A DNA stretch of 64,000 bases, from assembly GCA_910578215.1 (NCBI GenBank), contig CAJTPH010000017.1, positions 14,988 to 78,987 of the forward strand, given 5' to 3'. The position numbers were made by a program, and so were the translations under genes. Shown piece by piece: positions 33,538-41,753 of this stretch. Origin of the DNA: an uncultured Acetatifactor sp. (GTDB taxonomy: Bacteria; Bacillota; Clostridia; Lachnospirales; Lachnospiraceae). Below the pieces are notes generated by a model. That model had not been told where the DNA came from. It saw nothing but the letters and a program-made list of their open reading frames with translations, and ran no database searches. Every line of letters starts with the position of its first letter. Within the stretch, counting starts at the first letter, position 1.

Positions 33538-36500
33538 CAATATATGGGAGCTGCTGCAGATAGAACCTACCACAGACCAGGCGCTGATTAAAAGGGCATA
33601 TGCCAGACAGAGCAAAGTTTTTCACCCGGAGGAGGACCCGGAGGGCTTTCTGCGCCTGCGGGAAGCCTATTCCCGTGCTCTGCAGTGGGCGGAGGAGGAT
33701 GGCGGGTGGAGCAGCTTGGACGAAGCGCCTGCTCCGGAGCAGGACCGGAGGGAAGAAGAACCGCAGCAGGAGGAAGGCGGGCTTCCCCTCTTTGTATTCC
33801 GGCAGACCCCGGAGGGACCCAATCCCTTCAGGGAAAGCGGGGGATACCGTTCTTTTCTGGCGGCGTACCGGAAGGAGAACCAGAAAAACTGGAAGCTTTG
33901 GATGGAATTTGTCACCTCCCCGGAATTTCTGGCCGATGCCTGGGAGGAGGAGTTCTGCGCCCTTATAAGAGATACGGTGCGCGAGAAGGAGCCGGAATTT
34001 AAGCCGGGGCAGGAGTTCATAAAGAGCCTGTATATCGCCTATTGCTTTTCTGCCACGGATATAGTCATCGACAGCTTCTACACGGGGGACGAGACGCAGG
34101 CGGTAACAGAGCGCCGATTCCGTCAGGAGCAGGGAAGGCAGACCGTCCCGGAGCCGGTTTTTGATATTGCCCGCCAGTATCCCATACCAAAGAGGATGAC
34201 CGGAAACGATAACGCCATGAAGGCGGCGTTTAACAATTATTATTACCTGAGGTCTCTGGACGAGGAGACGGGCTGGTCGGAACAGGGCCAGCAGGGACTG
34301 CAGAAGGTGCTGGGGCAATATGTTTTGACCTATATCAGGGATAATTATACCGGGGACGAGCCCATGGAATGCGTCCGTCATCCCCTGGGCATCAGGCTTT
34401 TAAATGATTTCTTTGCCACGGCACGGCTGAGTGCGGAGTGCTGCCGGATGGCATGGGAGACCCTGGAGCTGAAGCAGGCGGTCATGGGCAGAAATAAGCT
34501 GCTTTACGGCAGGCTGCGAGAGATCTGCCTGGAAAAGTACCCCGGGCTGGGTCTGGAGGAGACGGAAAGCTTTGCCGGGCTGAACAGGATGTGCGACGCA
34601 TATTTTCAAGGCAGCTATGTGCGTGACGAGGCGGATATCAGGCAGGAAGAACGGGAGACGGAGGCGTTTCTGGGGCGCGAGGACGTAAGGCGGGCGCTGC
34701 GAAACCGCCGATATGTGGAGTCAAATGTGCTGAAGTTCTGGCTGAACGACAGGCGCAGTCTCGTTTTCCTGAGCCGTCTGCGCGCACTTTATGAAAAGGA
34801 ACCGGAGCTGCCCTGTGCCGGACAGGTGCTGCAGGGGATTGCGAAGGCGCAGGAGAGCCGGAGAATATCGCGTCAGAATGCGGAGGATACCCCGGCGTCC
34901 GTGGAGATAGATTTGAATTACCGCCCTTTTCTGCGGTATTTTCTGAATACGGCGTTTCGGGATTTCAGGGAGCTGAGGCAGTACCTTCAGGAGCAGCTTC
35001 CCTATTTGCCGGAATGGGCGGGGAGGCTGCCTGCGTCCGGGGAGGAGCCTGTCAGCCGCCGCGTCATGCTGGACGGTATGGAAATAGAGCTGCGGATGCA
35101 CCTGTATTATGTGGAATACCGGGTCGACGGGCAGGAGGTATGCAAGCCCTTTCTTTCCTGTGAAAGGGTGGAGGCTCTTGAAACGGAAGAAATGCTGTAT
35201 TTGCTTCCTATGGTGGCTTCTGAGGGTGACGGGGAGCTTGGCGCCTGTGCACCGGACGGTATGAAGCTTGCGGAGCGGCTGCAGAAGCGGTTTGAGGCAA
35301 CGGCGCTGCCTCCGGAGAACAGGAGGCGGGTGGCGGAGCTTATCGCCGAGAAGCTGAAGCGGAGATTTTATGCCATAAAGCGCTTTCAGGAGGAGGGCGG
35401 CGCAGCGCTGCCTCTCAGAATCTACAGGGAGTCCGGGGATACCCTTTACTGTGCCGAGTGGCGGCAGGATGAGGGGATGATGGGGCTTTATGTGGAACAG
35501 GGGCAGGAAAGCCCGGAGCTTCATTCTTTGGAGAGCTATGATTTTATTGAGGATGAGACGGAGGCGGCGGTACTGGGCAGGGAGCTTCTGGAGCGGATGA
35601 TCGCTCCGCCGCCCATAGACTGCAGCTGTATGGAGATATACCCTGAGACGGTGTATGCTTCAAGCCCGGCGTCTCCCGAGTGCGTTCTTTCGGAGGAGGA
35701 TATTGCGGAGGAGGTCCTGAATGAGCTTTTAGAGCGGTTTGCGGAGGGCGGGCTGGAGCGTCTGGAATTTTCCTTCAAGCCCTGTCCCTGGGAGCTGAAG
35801 GCGGAGGATGTGGAGAGCTATCCCAGGAAACGGGCGTTGGTGTTTATAAGGCAGGAGCAGGGAGTGTCCTGTTTTTACTTTGACGATACCCAATATATAT
35901 TTTATGCGCTGATGAAAAGAAGCGGCGGAGACTCTGGGCTTAAAAATTATGTTTCGCTGAGTCATAAAAGGCTTCCGCCCCAGTGTGTTTTCGGCTCCTT
36001 TGACCCTATAAGGAGCAATTTGGAAAATATACTCAGTTGGGCCTCCAGAGCGGAGACGTCGCTGGATAAAAGGACCGCGGCACAGTTGGACAACTGTGTC
36101 TGGAAGGCGGCATGGGGAGGCGTATATATTCAGAGCCGCAGGGAGAAATATAATCTTGCCAAGCAGGAGCTGGGCGGATTTCCGCTGGAGCGCGCCTGGA
36201 ACGCAGTGGGGCAGCCCGTGAGGCTGGATCAGAGCCCGGAGGAGCTGAACAAGCGTCCGGTGGAGCTGGAGCGCAGGACACGGGACGGGGCGGCGGATAC
36301 GATCCAGGTGAACGGGATAAAGAGGGCGCAGTTTTCGGAGGCGGTACAACGGTTTTTCCGGGGGGACATCGTATGGCTGAGGCTGTCCTGGGACGTTTTG
36401 CCCGACGGATACAGAAAGCATTTCGCACCGCAGTTTTTTGAGGGTATACTGGCCCGGAGGATGGGGAAGCCCATGCGCAGCCACATAATCCTGCGCCGGG

Positions 36501-36829
36501 AGGACGAACGTTATACGCTGCTGTGCCTGCAGGATATGGCGGAGAGAGCGCAATATCATGTGGCGGACAGGGGGGTGTACATGGATGTGGAGGGCAAAAA
36601 GTACCCTAAGGAGAGCTTCATGGGCAGGTCCATGCCCGCGTACCTGATTCACAGGGCCCCGGTGGTTCTGCGCAATCTTCTGGATCTTTTGCTGGACAAC
36701 ATGGAGTGCCTGCTTCCGGTTACGGAAAGGTTTGCGGAATTTGCGTCGGAAAATCCGGTGAAGGCAAGGGATTATAATGAAATCAGAAGGGAGTTTGTGG
36801 CAGAGATTCAGGATGCGGAGGCTACCTGA
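33530..36829 (+). CDS. Very large J-like co-chaperone with HPE in place of HPD
   Basis: A 1099-residue cytoplasmic protein. Residues 1-55 resemble a J domain: IWELLQIEPTTDQALIKRAY, a YARQSKVFHPEEDPEGFLRL centre and an REAYSRALQWA helix. The invariant HPD tripeptide, which triggers Hsp70 ATPase, reads HPE (32-34). An acidic Gln/Glu-rich linker (about 55-85) leads to about 1000 residues with no motif I recognise, mostly predicted helical with some beta segments. No signal peptide or membrane helix. The ATG at 33530 lies inside the Hsp70 gene's end, so the two are made together; it is most likely the dedicated client selector of that Hsp70. Confidence 0.85.
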   Translation: MNDNIWELLQIEPTTDQALIKRAYARQSKVFHPEEDPEGFLRLREAYSRALQWAEEDGGWSSLDEAPAPEQDRREEEPQQEEGGLPLFVFRQTPEGPNPFRESGGYRSFLAAYRKENQKNWKLWMEFVTSPEFLADAWEEEFCALIRDTVREKEPEFKPGQEFIKSLYIAYCFSATDIVIDSFYTGDETQAVTERRFRQEQGRQTVPEPVFDIARQYPIPKRMTGNDNAMKAAFNNYYYLRSLDEETGWSEQGQQGLQKVLGQYVLTYIRDNYTGDEPMECVRHPLGIRLLNDFFATARLSAECCRMAWETLELKQAVMGRNKLLYGRLREICLEKYPGLGLEETESFAGLNRMCDAYFQGSYVRDEADIRQEERETEAFLGREDVRRALRNRRYVESNVLKFWLNDRRSLVFLSRLRALYEKEPELPCAGQVLQGIAKAQESRRISRQNAEDTPASVEIDLNYRPFLRYFLNTAFRDFRELRQYLQEQLPYLPEWAGRLPASGEEPVSRRVMLDGMEIELRMHLYYVEYRVDGQEVCKPFLSCERVEALETEEMLYLLPMVASEGDGELGACAPDGMKLAERLQKRFEATALPPENRRRVAELIAEKLKRRFYAIKRFQEEGGAALPLRIYRESGDTLYCAEWRQDEGMMGLYVEQGQESPELHSLESYDFIEDETEAAVLGRELLERMIAPPPIDCSCMEIYPETVYASSPASPECVLSEEDIAEEVLNELLERFAEGGLERLEFSFKPCPWELKAEDVESYPRKRALVFIRQEQGVSCFYFDDTQYIFYALMKRSGGDSGLKNYVSLSHKRLPPQCVFGSFDPIRSNLENILSWASRAETSLDKRTAAQLDNCVWKAAWGGVYIQSRREKYNLAKQELGGFPLERAWNAVGQPVRLDQSPEELNKRPVELERRTRDGAADTIQVNGIKRAQFSEAVQRFFRGDIVWLRLSWDVLPDGYRKHFAPQFFEGILARRMGKPMRSHIILRREDERYTLLCLQDMAERAQYHVADRGVYMDVEGKKYPKESFMGRSMPAYLIHRAPVVLRNLLDLLLDNMECLLPVTERFAEFASENPVKARDYNEIRREFVAEIQDAEAT

Positions 36830-36896
36830 CCGGAGGGTGTTAAAAAGTCTTAACGAATTCTTAGCGGCATATATACTTCCGTAATACCACAAGATA

Positions 36897-36905
36897 TGGT
36901 ATGAT
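36897..36905 (+). promoter_or_regulatory. Extended -10 promoter of the Spo0A-like gene
   Basis: TGGTATGAT (hexamer 36900-36905) with a weak -35 (TTCCGT, 36877-36882). Between it and the gene, ATCGACA (36932-36938) reads TGTCGAT on the other strand, one base from the Spo0A-box core TGTCGAA. Confidence 0.45.
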
Positions 36906-36956
36906 GGTAGTGTTCAAGGCAGTAAATGTGGATCGACATAAGAAAGGGGAATTCGA

Positions 36957-37334
36957 ATGGAGATTATAGAAGTAGATGACTGCGAGCTGGAACGGTATAT
37001 TACCAATATTATGTTGGATATTGGAGTGCCGGCTCACCTGAAAGGATACTTTTATTTGAGAGATGCAATATTGTTATCCGGCAAAGATATGTCTGTGGTG
37101 GGCAGCGTCACAAAGCTTCTCTACCCCACCATTGCTAAGAGATTTCATACTACAGACCAGAAAGTGGAACGCGCTATCAGAAATGTCATCGAAGTGTCGT
37201 GGGCGAGAGGAAATACAGATACCTTTCAGGAAATGTTTGGTTATTCCCCTTTGACGGGAAGAAACAGACCTACCAACAGTGAATACATAGCCCGTATTGC
37301 AGATAAGGTTAGATTGGATTATAAGGCGAAATGA
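36957..37334 (+). CDS. Stand-alone Spo0A C-terminal DNA-binding domain
   Basis: A 125-residue protein matching the effector domain of the sporulation regulator Spo0A over its whole length: YITNIMLDIGVPAHLKGYFY (14-33), GSVTKLLYPTIAKRF (49-63), the recognition helix TTDQKVERAIRNVIEVSWAR (65-84) and RPTNSEYIARIADKVRL (104-120). The receiver domain with its phospho-Asp is absent, and the upstream 127 bases carry none, so this is not a truncation of a neighbouring ORF. AGAAAGGGGA precedes the ATG. It should bind 0A-like boxes without phosphorylation control, or dimerise differently. It stands between the chaperone operon and the glycan locus, with its own promoter and terminator. Confidence 0.88.
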   Translation: MEIIEVDDCELERYITNIMLDIGVPAHLKGYFYLRDAILLSGKDMSVVGSVTKLLYPTIAKRFHTTDQKVERAIRNVIEVSWARGNTDTFQEMFGYSPLTGRNRPTNSEYIARIADKVRLDYKAK

Positions 37335-37381
37335 GTTAAAAGGATAACCGTTATAAATGCTATTTGCTGCGTGAACAAGAC

Positions 37382-37416
37382 AAGCGGTCGGACGTGAGGC
37401 GTCCGGTCGCTTTTGG
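37382..37416 (+). terminator. Terminator of the Spo0A-like gene
   Basis: AAGCGGTCGGACG (37382-37394) pairs with CGTCCGGTCGCTT (37400-37412) with two wobbles, loop TGAGG, then a T run. Confidence 0.8.
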
Positions 37417-37435
37417 AATCTTATGGGACTTTGGG

Positions 37436-37536
37436 TTGTGCCGGGGGGATTATTATGTTAAAATGTTGACACGGAAGGGCGTTGTGTCAGCTTCCGAGTC
37501 CGGGTGCGCCGGAGGCGCACGAAAATGTGGTAAAAT
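37436..37536 (+). promoter_or_regulatory. Promoter plus diverged copy of the 70-bp element, upstream of the glycan locus
   Basis: TTGTGC (37436-37441), 17 bases, TAAAAT (37459-37464) with extended TG is a good promoter. It is followed by the element's palindrome (GTTGACAC 37465-37472 / GTGTCAGC 37484-37491), the GTGCGCC/GGCGCAC hairpin (37504-37520) and a second TGTGGTAAAAT box (hexamer 37531-37536). Spacing of the two -10 boxes is 72 bases, against 70 in the copies at 40.1 kb. Confidence 0.65.
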
Positions 37537-37561
37537 ATTGTCATAAAAAGGGCATGGTTAT

Positions 37562-38473
37562 ATGGAGAGCGGAAAGAGATACTTTATCGGAGATTATCTG
37601 ATTGCAGGCGGATTAATTATTGTGGGTCTGGCGGAAACGGCGCATTTGTCGGCGGTGTTTTTGGGGCGTTCTTTTTCCGACTGCGCCTTGATATGGATGG
37701 CTCTGCAGGCGGCGTTTCTGATAGCGGCTGTCGGGCACGGGCTTGTGAGAAGATGCCGCAGTGAGGCAGCGAGAAGTACGGGCAAGCCCTTTTGGGCGAA
37801 ATTCGGCTGGATCGACTGGATATTATGTATTGTGTTTGTGTGCGCTGCCGCATCTCAGCTGGCGTATATTTTGACGGCGGGGGGCGGATACAGGCAGGGA
37901 GACATGACGGTTGAGACCGTAAACAGCTTTCTGGAGACGAATGAGGTATACGGTGTAAATCCTTTGACGGGCAGACCCTATACGGGGGGAATTCCGCTGA
38001 GGCTGAAGATACTTTGTCTGCCTACGCTGTACGGGAGCATATGCCGGATAACGGGTCTGCCCGCGCAGCTCGTGGTGTGGAAGCTGGCGCCTGTGCTGAC
38101 GCTTCTTGCCTGCTATCTTGCCTACGGGGTTTTGGCACAGAGCCTGTTTCCGGATAACGGGAAGAAACGGGTCTGTTTTCTAACCGCAGTGGCGTTTCTT
38201 TTGTGGGCGGAGAATTATATGTTCGGCATGGACGGTTTTGGCGTACTGTCCTGCGGATTCAGAGGCGTGGCAATCCGGAACGCCGTGCTGCTTCCCTGGC
38301 TGTTTTCGCTGCTTATACGGAAAAAATGGTTTGCCGCGCTGCTGTGTGTGCTCGCGGAAGCCTGCATGGTCTGGACGCTTTACGGTCTGGGCGTCTGTGC
38401 GGCAGTGACGGTGTGCATGGCGGCAGCCGGATTTGTGATGAAAGCATATTCATCCGGAAGGGAGGCGGCATAA
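37562..38473 (+). CDS. Polytopic membrane protein, DUF6077-like N-terminal part
   Basis: A 303-residue protein with about seven membrane helices. After the third helix comes an outer stretch with VETVNSFLETNEVYGVNPLTGRP-type sequence (about 118-140), which I associate with DUF6077 membrane proteins of Lachnospiraceae; function unknown, possibly a GT-C-like glycosyltransferase or polymerase. The stop (TAA, 38471-38473) shares its last base with the ATG of the next gene. Homologs as I recall are longer single proteins, so the two genes may be halves of one. It is the first gene after the promoter element at 37436. Confidence 0.6.
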   Translation: MESGKRYFIGDYLIAGGLIIVGLAETAHLSAVFLGRSFSDCALIWMALQAAFLIAAVGHGLVRRCRSEAARSTGKPFWAKFGWIDWILCIVFVCAAASQLAYILTAGGGYRQGDMTVETVNSFLETNEVYGVNPLTGRPYTGGIPLRLKILCLPTLYGSICRITGLPAQLVVWKLAPVLTLLACYLAYGVLAQSLFPDNGKKRVCFLTAVAFLLWAENYMFGMDGFGVLSCGFRGVAIRNAVLLPWLFSLLIRKKWFAALLCVLAEACMVWTLYGLGVCAAVTVCMAAAGFVMKAYSSGREAA

Positions 38474-39312
38474 TGGGGGAGCTTATTCGCAGCGCCTGGC
38501 TGGGCTGGCAGGGGTTCATAAGCGACGGCAAGGTAATGGCGCTGTTTCTGGCGGCGCTGTTGTTTTTGCTGATGCGTCCCGGGAAGACGGTGAAGGGTCC
38601 CTTTGTGTCGTATGCCGCCGTGATGGCAGCGTGCTGTACGGCGCCGTTTACGGCGGCCCTGCTGATGCTGTACCAGACCGGGTTTTACGGCTATGAGTGG
38701 GTGTGGAGCCTTGTGCCCGTGACGGCGGTTACGGCGTATGGTTTTGCGGAATTTATGGCAGAGTATTGGAAGGAGCTTAAGGTCAGTCTCTGGAAGAAGG
38801 GTCTCCCGGCTGCACTGCTTCTGCTCGGCGTGCTTTTGCTGTGCGGAGGGCTGGGAAAGACGGTTTGGTCCCGTGGGGAGGAGGCCCGGGAGAGGGAGCA
38901 CGCGCAGGCGCTGCTGAGAGAGCTTAAGGCTCGGTGCGGGGACGGGGAGCTTTGTCTCTGGGCCCCTGAAAATGTGATGGAATACGCGAGGGAGTTTGAC
39001 GGCGGCATTCAGCTTGTCTACGGCAGGAATATGTGGGAGCTTTCCCTGAATGCATACACATATGATACCTATGATCCGTCCGTGACGGAGCTGTATCATT
39101 GGATGAGGCAGTCGGACCTGGAAATTCCGGACGGAAACGGAAATGAGGAGGGCATGGCGGCGGCCAGACGGTGCGCTCAGACGGCACAGGGCAGGGGTGT
39201 AAACTGTATTTTGCTGCCGGAGAATGCCTCCGGGGATAAGGTAGCGGTGCTGGAGGAGACGCTGGGAGTCAGCGCCGAACGCCTGGAGGGCTGTTATCTG
39301 CTGCTTTTTTAA
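38473..39312 (+). CDS. Membrane protein, probable C-terminal partner of the preceding gene
   Basis: A 279-residue protein with four N-terminal membrane helices (about 18-35, 44-62, 72-95, 112-130) and a soluble C-terminal half of about 140 residues (ELCLWAPENVMEYAREFDGG, later GVNCILLPENASG). No catalytic motif recognised. The ATG at 38473 overlaps the previous stop (TAATG) and has GGGAGG upstream. The same frame is open from 38203, so a frameshift between two halves of one gene cannot be excluded, but the ribosome site argues for a real start. Confidence 0.6.
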   Translation: MGELIRSAWLGWQGFISDGKVMALFLAALLFLLMRPGKTVKGPFVSYAAVMAACCTAPFTAALLMLYQTGFYGYEWVWSLVPVTAVTAYGFAEFMAEYWKELKVSLWKKGLPAALLLLGVLLLCGGLGKTVWSRGEEAREREHAQALLRELKARCGDGELCLWAPENVMEYAREFDGGIQLVYGRNMWELSLNAYTYDTYDPSVTELYHWMRQSDLEIPDGNGNEEGMAAARRCAQTAQGRGVNCILLPENASGDKVAVLEETLGVSAERLEGCYLLLF

Positions 39313-39326
39313 ATGTGAGGATTAGG

Positions 39327-40085
39327 ATGGACAAGTTGGTCAGCATTATTGTGCCGGTATATAATGTGGAAGGGTTTATTTCGGAGACCATGGAAAGCGT
39401 GGTGAACCAGACCTATCCCTGTTGGGAGCTGCTTCTTGTGGAGGACGGAAGCAGTGACGGCACGGCGGCGGTGATTGAAGAATATGTGAGTCAAAGGAAG
39501 GAAGAACGTATCCGGCTCATACGCCAGCCCTCCAACATGGGTGCGGCAAGGGCGAGAAACAGGGGACTTCAGGAGGCCAGGGGCAGGTATATCGCATATT
39601 TGGACGCGGATGATCTATGGATGCCCCGGAAGCTGGAGCTGCAGCTTGCATTTATGGAGAGCCGGGGAGCCGCGTTTGCGTTTACGGGCTATGAGTTTGC
39701 GGACGAGAATGCCAGAGGAACGGGAAAGGTGGTGCGGGTGCCCCAGACCCTGTCCTACAGACAGGCGTTGAGCAACACCACCATTTTTACCACCACCGTG
39801 ATGTTTGATACGGAGAAGATTTCCAGGGAGCTTCTGGAAATGCCCGTTATAAAAAGCGAGGATACGGCGCTCTGGTGGAAGGTACTGCGCAACGGCTATA
39901 CCGCATGGGGACTGGATGAAAATCTGGCGCTGTACCGAAGGGCGGGGAAGACCCTGTCCTCCAATAAGCTGGAGGCAATACGGCGCATCTGGAAGCTGTA
40001 CCGGGACGCGGAGGGGCTGGGCGTGTTGAGAAGCGCGTGGCATTTCTGCTTTTGGGCGGTGCGTGCCGTAAAAAGAAGGGTGTAG
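39327..40085 (+). CDS. GT2 family glycosyltransferase
   Basis: A 252-residue GT-A enzyme: VSIIVPVYNVEGFISETMES (4-23), VEDGSSDGT (near 40), ARNRGLQEARGRYIAYLDADD (about 78-98) with the DxD metal motif, and a late KSEDTALWWKVL block where the catalytic base is expected. The start at 39327 uses GAGGATTAGG. It likely adds one sugar to a lipid-linked glycan on the cytoplasmic side. It lies 14 bases after the preceding gene and ends the first transcription unit before the tandem 70-bp elements. Confidence 0.88.
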   Translation: MDKLVSIIVPVYNVEGFISETMESVVNQTYPCWELLLVEDGSSDGTAAVIEEYVSQRKEERIRLIRQPSNMGAARARNRGLQEARGRYIAYLDADDLWMPRKLELQLAFMESRGAAFAFTGYEFADENARGTGKVVRVPQTLSYRQALSNTTIFTTTVMFDTEKISRELLEMPVIKSEDTALWWKVLRNGYTAWGLDENLALYRRAGKTLSSNKLEAIRRIWKLYRDAEGLGVLRSAWHFCFWAVRAVKRRV

Positions 40086-40100
40086 TATTTGGTTCCAGAT

Positions 40101-40170
40101 TGTGGTACAATGTTGACACAGAAGGACTTGTGTCAACTTCAGATTCCATGTGCGCTAAAGCGCACGAAAT
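40101..40170 (+). repeat. 70-bp element, copy A
   Basis: Starts with TGTGGTACAAT (extended -10), then palindrome GTTGACACA (40112-40120) / TGTGTCAAC (40129-40137), and hairpin GTGCGC-TAAA-GCGCAC (40150-40165). Matches copy B at 67 of 70 positions. Confidence 0.9.
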
Positions 40171-40240
40171 TGTGGTACAATGTTGACACAGAAGGGCTTG
40201 TGTCAACTTCTGATTCCATGCGCGCTAAAGCGCACGAAAT
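40171..40240 (+). repeat. 70-bp element, copy B
   Basis: Directly abuts copy A. Palindrome at 40182-40190 / 40199-40207; hairpin around GCGC-TAAA-GCGC (40222-40233). Three substitutions from copy A, one of which breaks an outer hairpin pair. Confidence 0.9.
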
Positions 40241-40251
40241 TGTGGTATACT
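40241..40251 (+). promoter_or_regulatory. Third extended -10 box, nearest the sugar transferase gene
   Basis: TGTGGTATACT (hexamer 40246-40251) repeats the opening of each element at the same 70-base period. Transcripts from it would start near 40258, which favours the TTG start at 40279 over the ATG at 40261 for the following gene. Confidence 0.6.
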
Positions 40252-40278
40252 AATAGGAAAATGCGGAGGAATTCTGCT

Positions 40279-41736
40279 TTGAAAACAGGTACCAACGAAG
40301 AAAAAATCAGAAAATTGGGAACATTTAAGCGCCTGATTAACCTTGGGCTGACTGCGGTATGCCTGGGGCTGGAGATCGGGCTTTTTGCCTATCATTGGCT
40401 GGTACATTATCAGCACAGCGTGGTGGAGCCGCTGCGGGATGCGTTCTGGTTCAAGGGGCATCTTCTGGAAGTAGCCATTTATGCGGTGATCCTGCTCATG
40501 CTTTCCTTGATGTACGGCGGTATGCGCCTGGGATATCTGAAAAATGCCGAGCTTATTTTTTCACAGGTGTTTGCCACGCTGATAGCGAATCTGGTCATTT
40601 ATGCGGAGCTGTCCGTCATGGCGTTCCAGCTTTTTCATCCCAGGGTGTTTATAATCATGATGCTGGAACAGACGGCGGTTATTGTCGTCTATATTAATAT
40701 AGCGAACAAGGTGTACCGCTCCCTGTTTCCGCCCAGAAAGCTTATGCTGATACACGGGGACAGGCCTATAGAGGGCCTGCAGTCCAAATTTGAGAGCCGC
40801 AGCGATAAATATTTGATTACACGGACCGTTCATGTGAAGGAAGGCTATAGAGAGGTCTGCAGGCTTATCCTGCAGGCATATGAGAGGGACGACTGCAATG
40901 CGGTTGTGCTGGGAGATATCTCTGTGGAGGATAGGAGCCGTCTGCTTAAGTTCTGCTATGGAAATTCAATCAGAGTATATCTGCTTCCAAAAATATCAGA
41001 TGTTATCTTAATGGGAGCGGAGGAGCTTCATGTCTTTGACAGCCCCATGCTGTTGACCAGGGAGTACAGCCTTACCATGGAGCAGCGTTTTATTAAGCGG
41101 TGTATTGACATAGTGTTTTCCCTGCTTTTGCTGATAGTAACCTCCCCCTTTATGCTGGTGACTGCGATTGCCATTAAGCTTTATGACGGCGGCCCGGTTT
41201 TGTACAAGCAGGTGCGCTGTACCATGAATCAGCGTCAGTTTTCCATTATGAAGTTTCGCAGCATGAGGACGGACGCCGAGAGAGACGGTGTGGCAAGACT
41301 GGCGCAGAAGAACGACAACCGTATTACGCCTATCGGAAAAATCATCAGGAAGTGCAGAATAGACGAGCTTCCGCAGCTGCTCAATATCCTTAAGGGCGAC
41401 ATGTCCTTCATCGGTCCCAGACCTGAGAGACCGGAGATTATCGCTCAATATGTGGAGGTTATGCCTGAGTTTGTCTTTCGCATGAAGGTAAAGGCGGGTC
41501 TGGCAGGCTTTGCTCAGGTTTACGGAAAATACAATACGTCGCCTTACGATAAGCTGAAGCTGGATCTGACATATATTGAAAATTATTCCGTATGGCTGGA
41601 TGTCAAGCTGATGATGCTGACCTTAAAGATTATTTTCTGGCCTGACAGCACGGAGGGCGTGGAGGCGGAACAGATCACGGCTCTGAGGGAAGAAAAAAAG
41701 AGAAGAGAGCAGACGGAAAATAATGAGGAACTGTAG
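40279..41736 (+). CDS. Polyprenyl-phosphate sugar-1-phosphate transferase (polytopic PGT)
   Basis: A 485-residue protein with four N-terminal membrane helices, a central nucleotide-binding-like domain (LMLIHGDRPIEGL near 155) and a C-terminal bacterial sugar transferase domain: KRCIDIVFSLLLLIVTSP membrane dip, KFRSMRTDAERDG, RKCRIDELPQLLNILKGDMS and FIGPRPERPE, containing the Asp-Glu catalytic pair. It starts glycan synthesis by moving a sugar-phosphate from UDP-sugar to undecaprenyl phosphate. The TTG at 40279 has GCGGAGG upstream; ATG at 40261 is the alternative. It is the first gene behind the tandem elements and so a likely control point. Confidence 0.9.
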   Translation: MKTGTNEEKIRKLGTFKRLINLGLTAVCLGLEIGLFAYHWLVHYQHSVVEPLRDAFWFKGHLLEVAIYAVILLMLSLMYGGMRLGYLKNAELIFSQVFATLIANLVIYAELSVMAFQLFHPRVFIIMMLEQTAVIVVYINIANKVYRSLFPPRKLMLIHGDRPIEGLQSKFESRSDKYLITRTVHVKEGYREVCRLILQAYERDDCNAVVLGDISVEDRSRLLKFCYGNSIRVYLLPKISDVILMGAEELHVFDSPMLLTREYSLTMEQRFIKRCIDIVFSLLLLIVTSPFMLVTAIAIKLYDGGPVLYKQVRCTMNQRQFSIMKFRSMRTDAERDGVARLAQKNDNRITPIGKIIRKCRIDELPQLLNILKGDMSFIGPRPERPEIIAQYVEVMPEFVFRMKVKAGLAGFAQVYGKYNTSPYDKLKLDLTYIENYSVWLDVKLMMLTLKIIFWPDSTEGVEAEQITALREEKKRREQTENNEEL

Positions 41737-41753
41737 CAGGACAGGAGAATGGG

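Noticed and set aside
36033..36428. Minus-strand ORFs opposite the large J-like gene
   Set aside because: The 1099-codon plus frame is continuous and coupled to the Hsp70 gene; the antisense ORFs have Pro/Arg-rich shadow composition and no start signals.
37364..37546. 60-codon plus-strand ORF after the Spo0A-like gene
   Set aside because: It runs through the terminator hairpin and the promoter/operator element, and has no ribosome site.
40101..40251. Tandem repeats at 40.1 kb as a possible CRISPR array
   Set aside because: The copies abut without spacers, the unit is 70 bases, and it contains promoter boxes; no cas genes are present.
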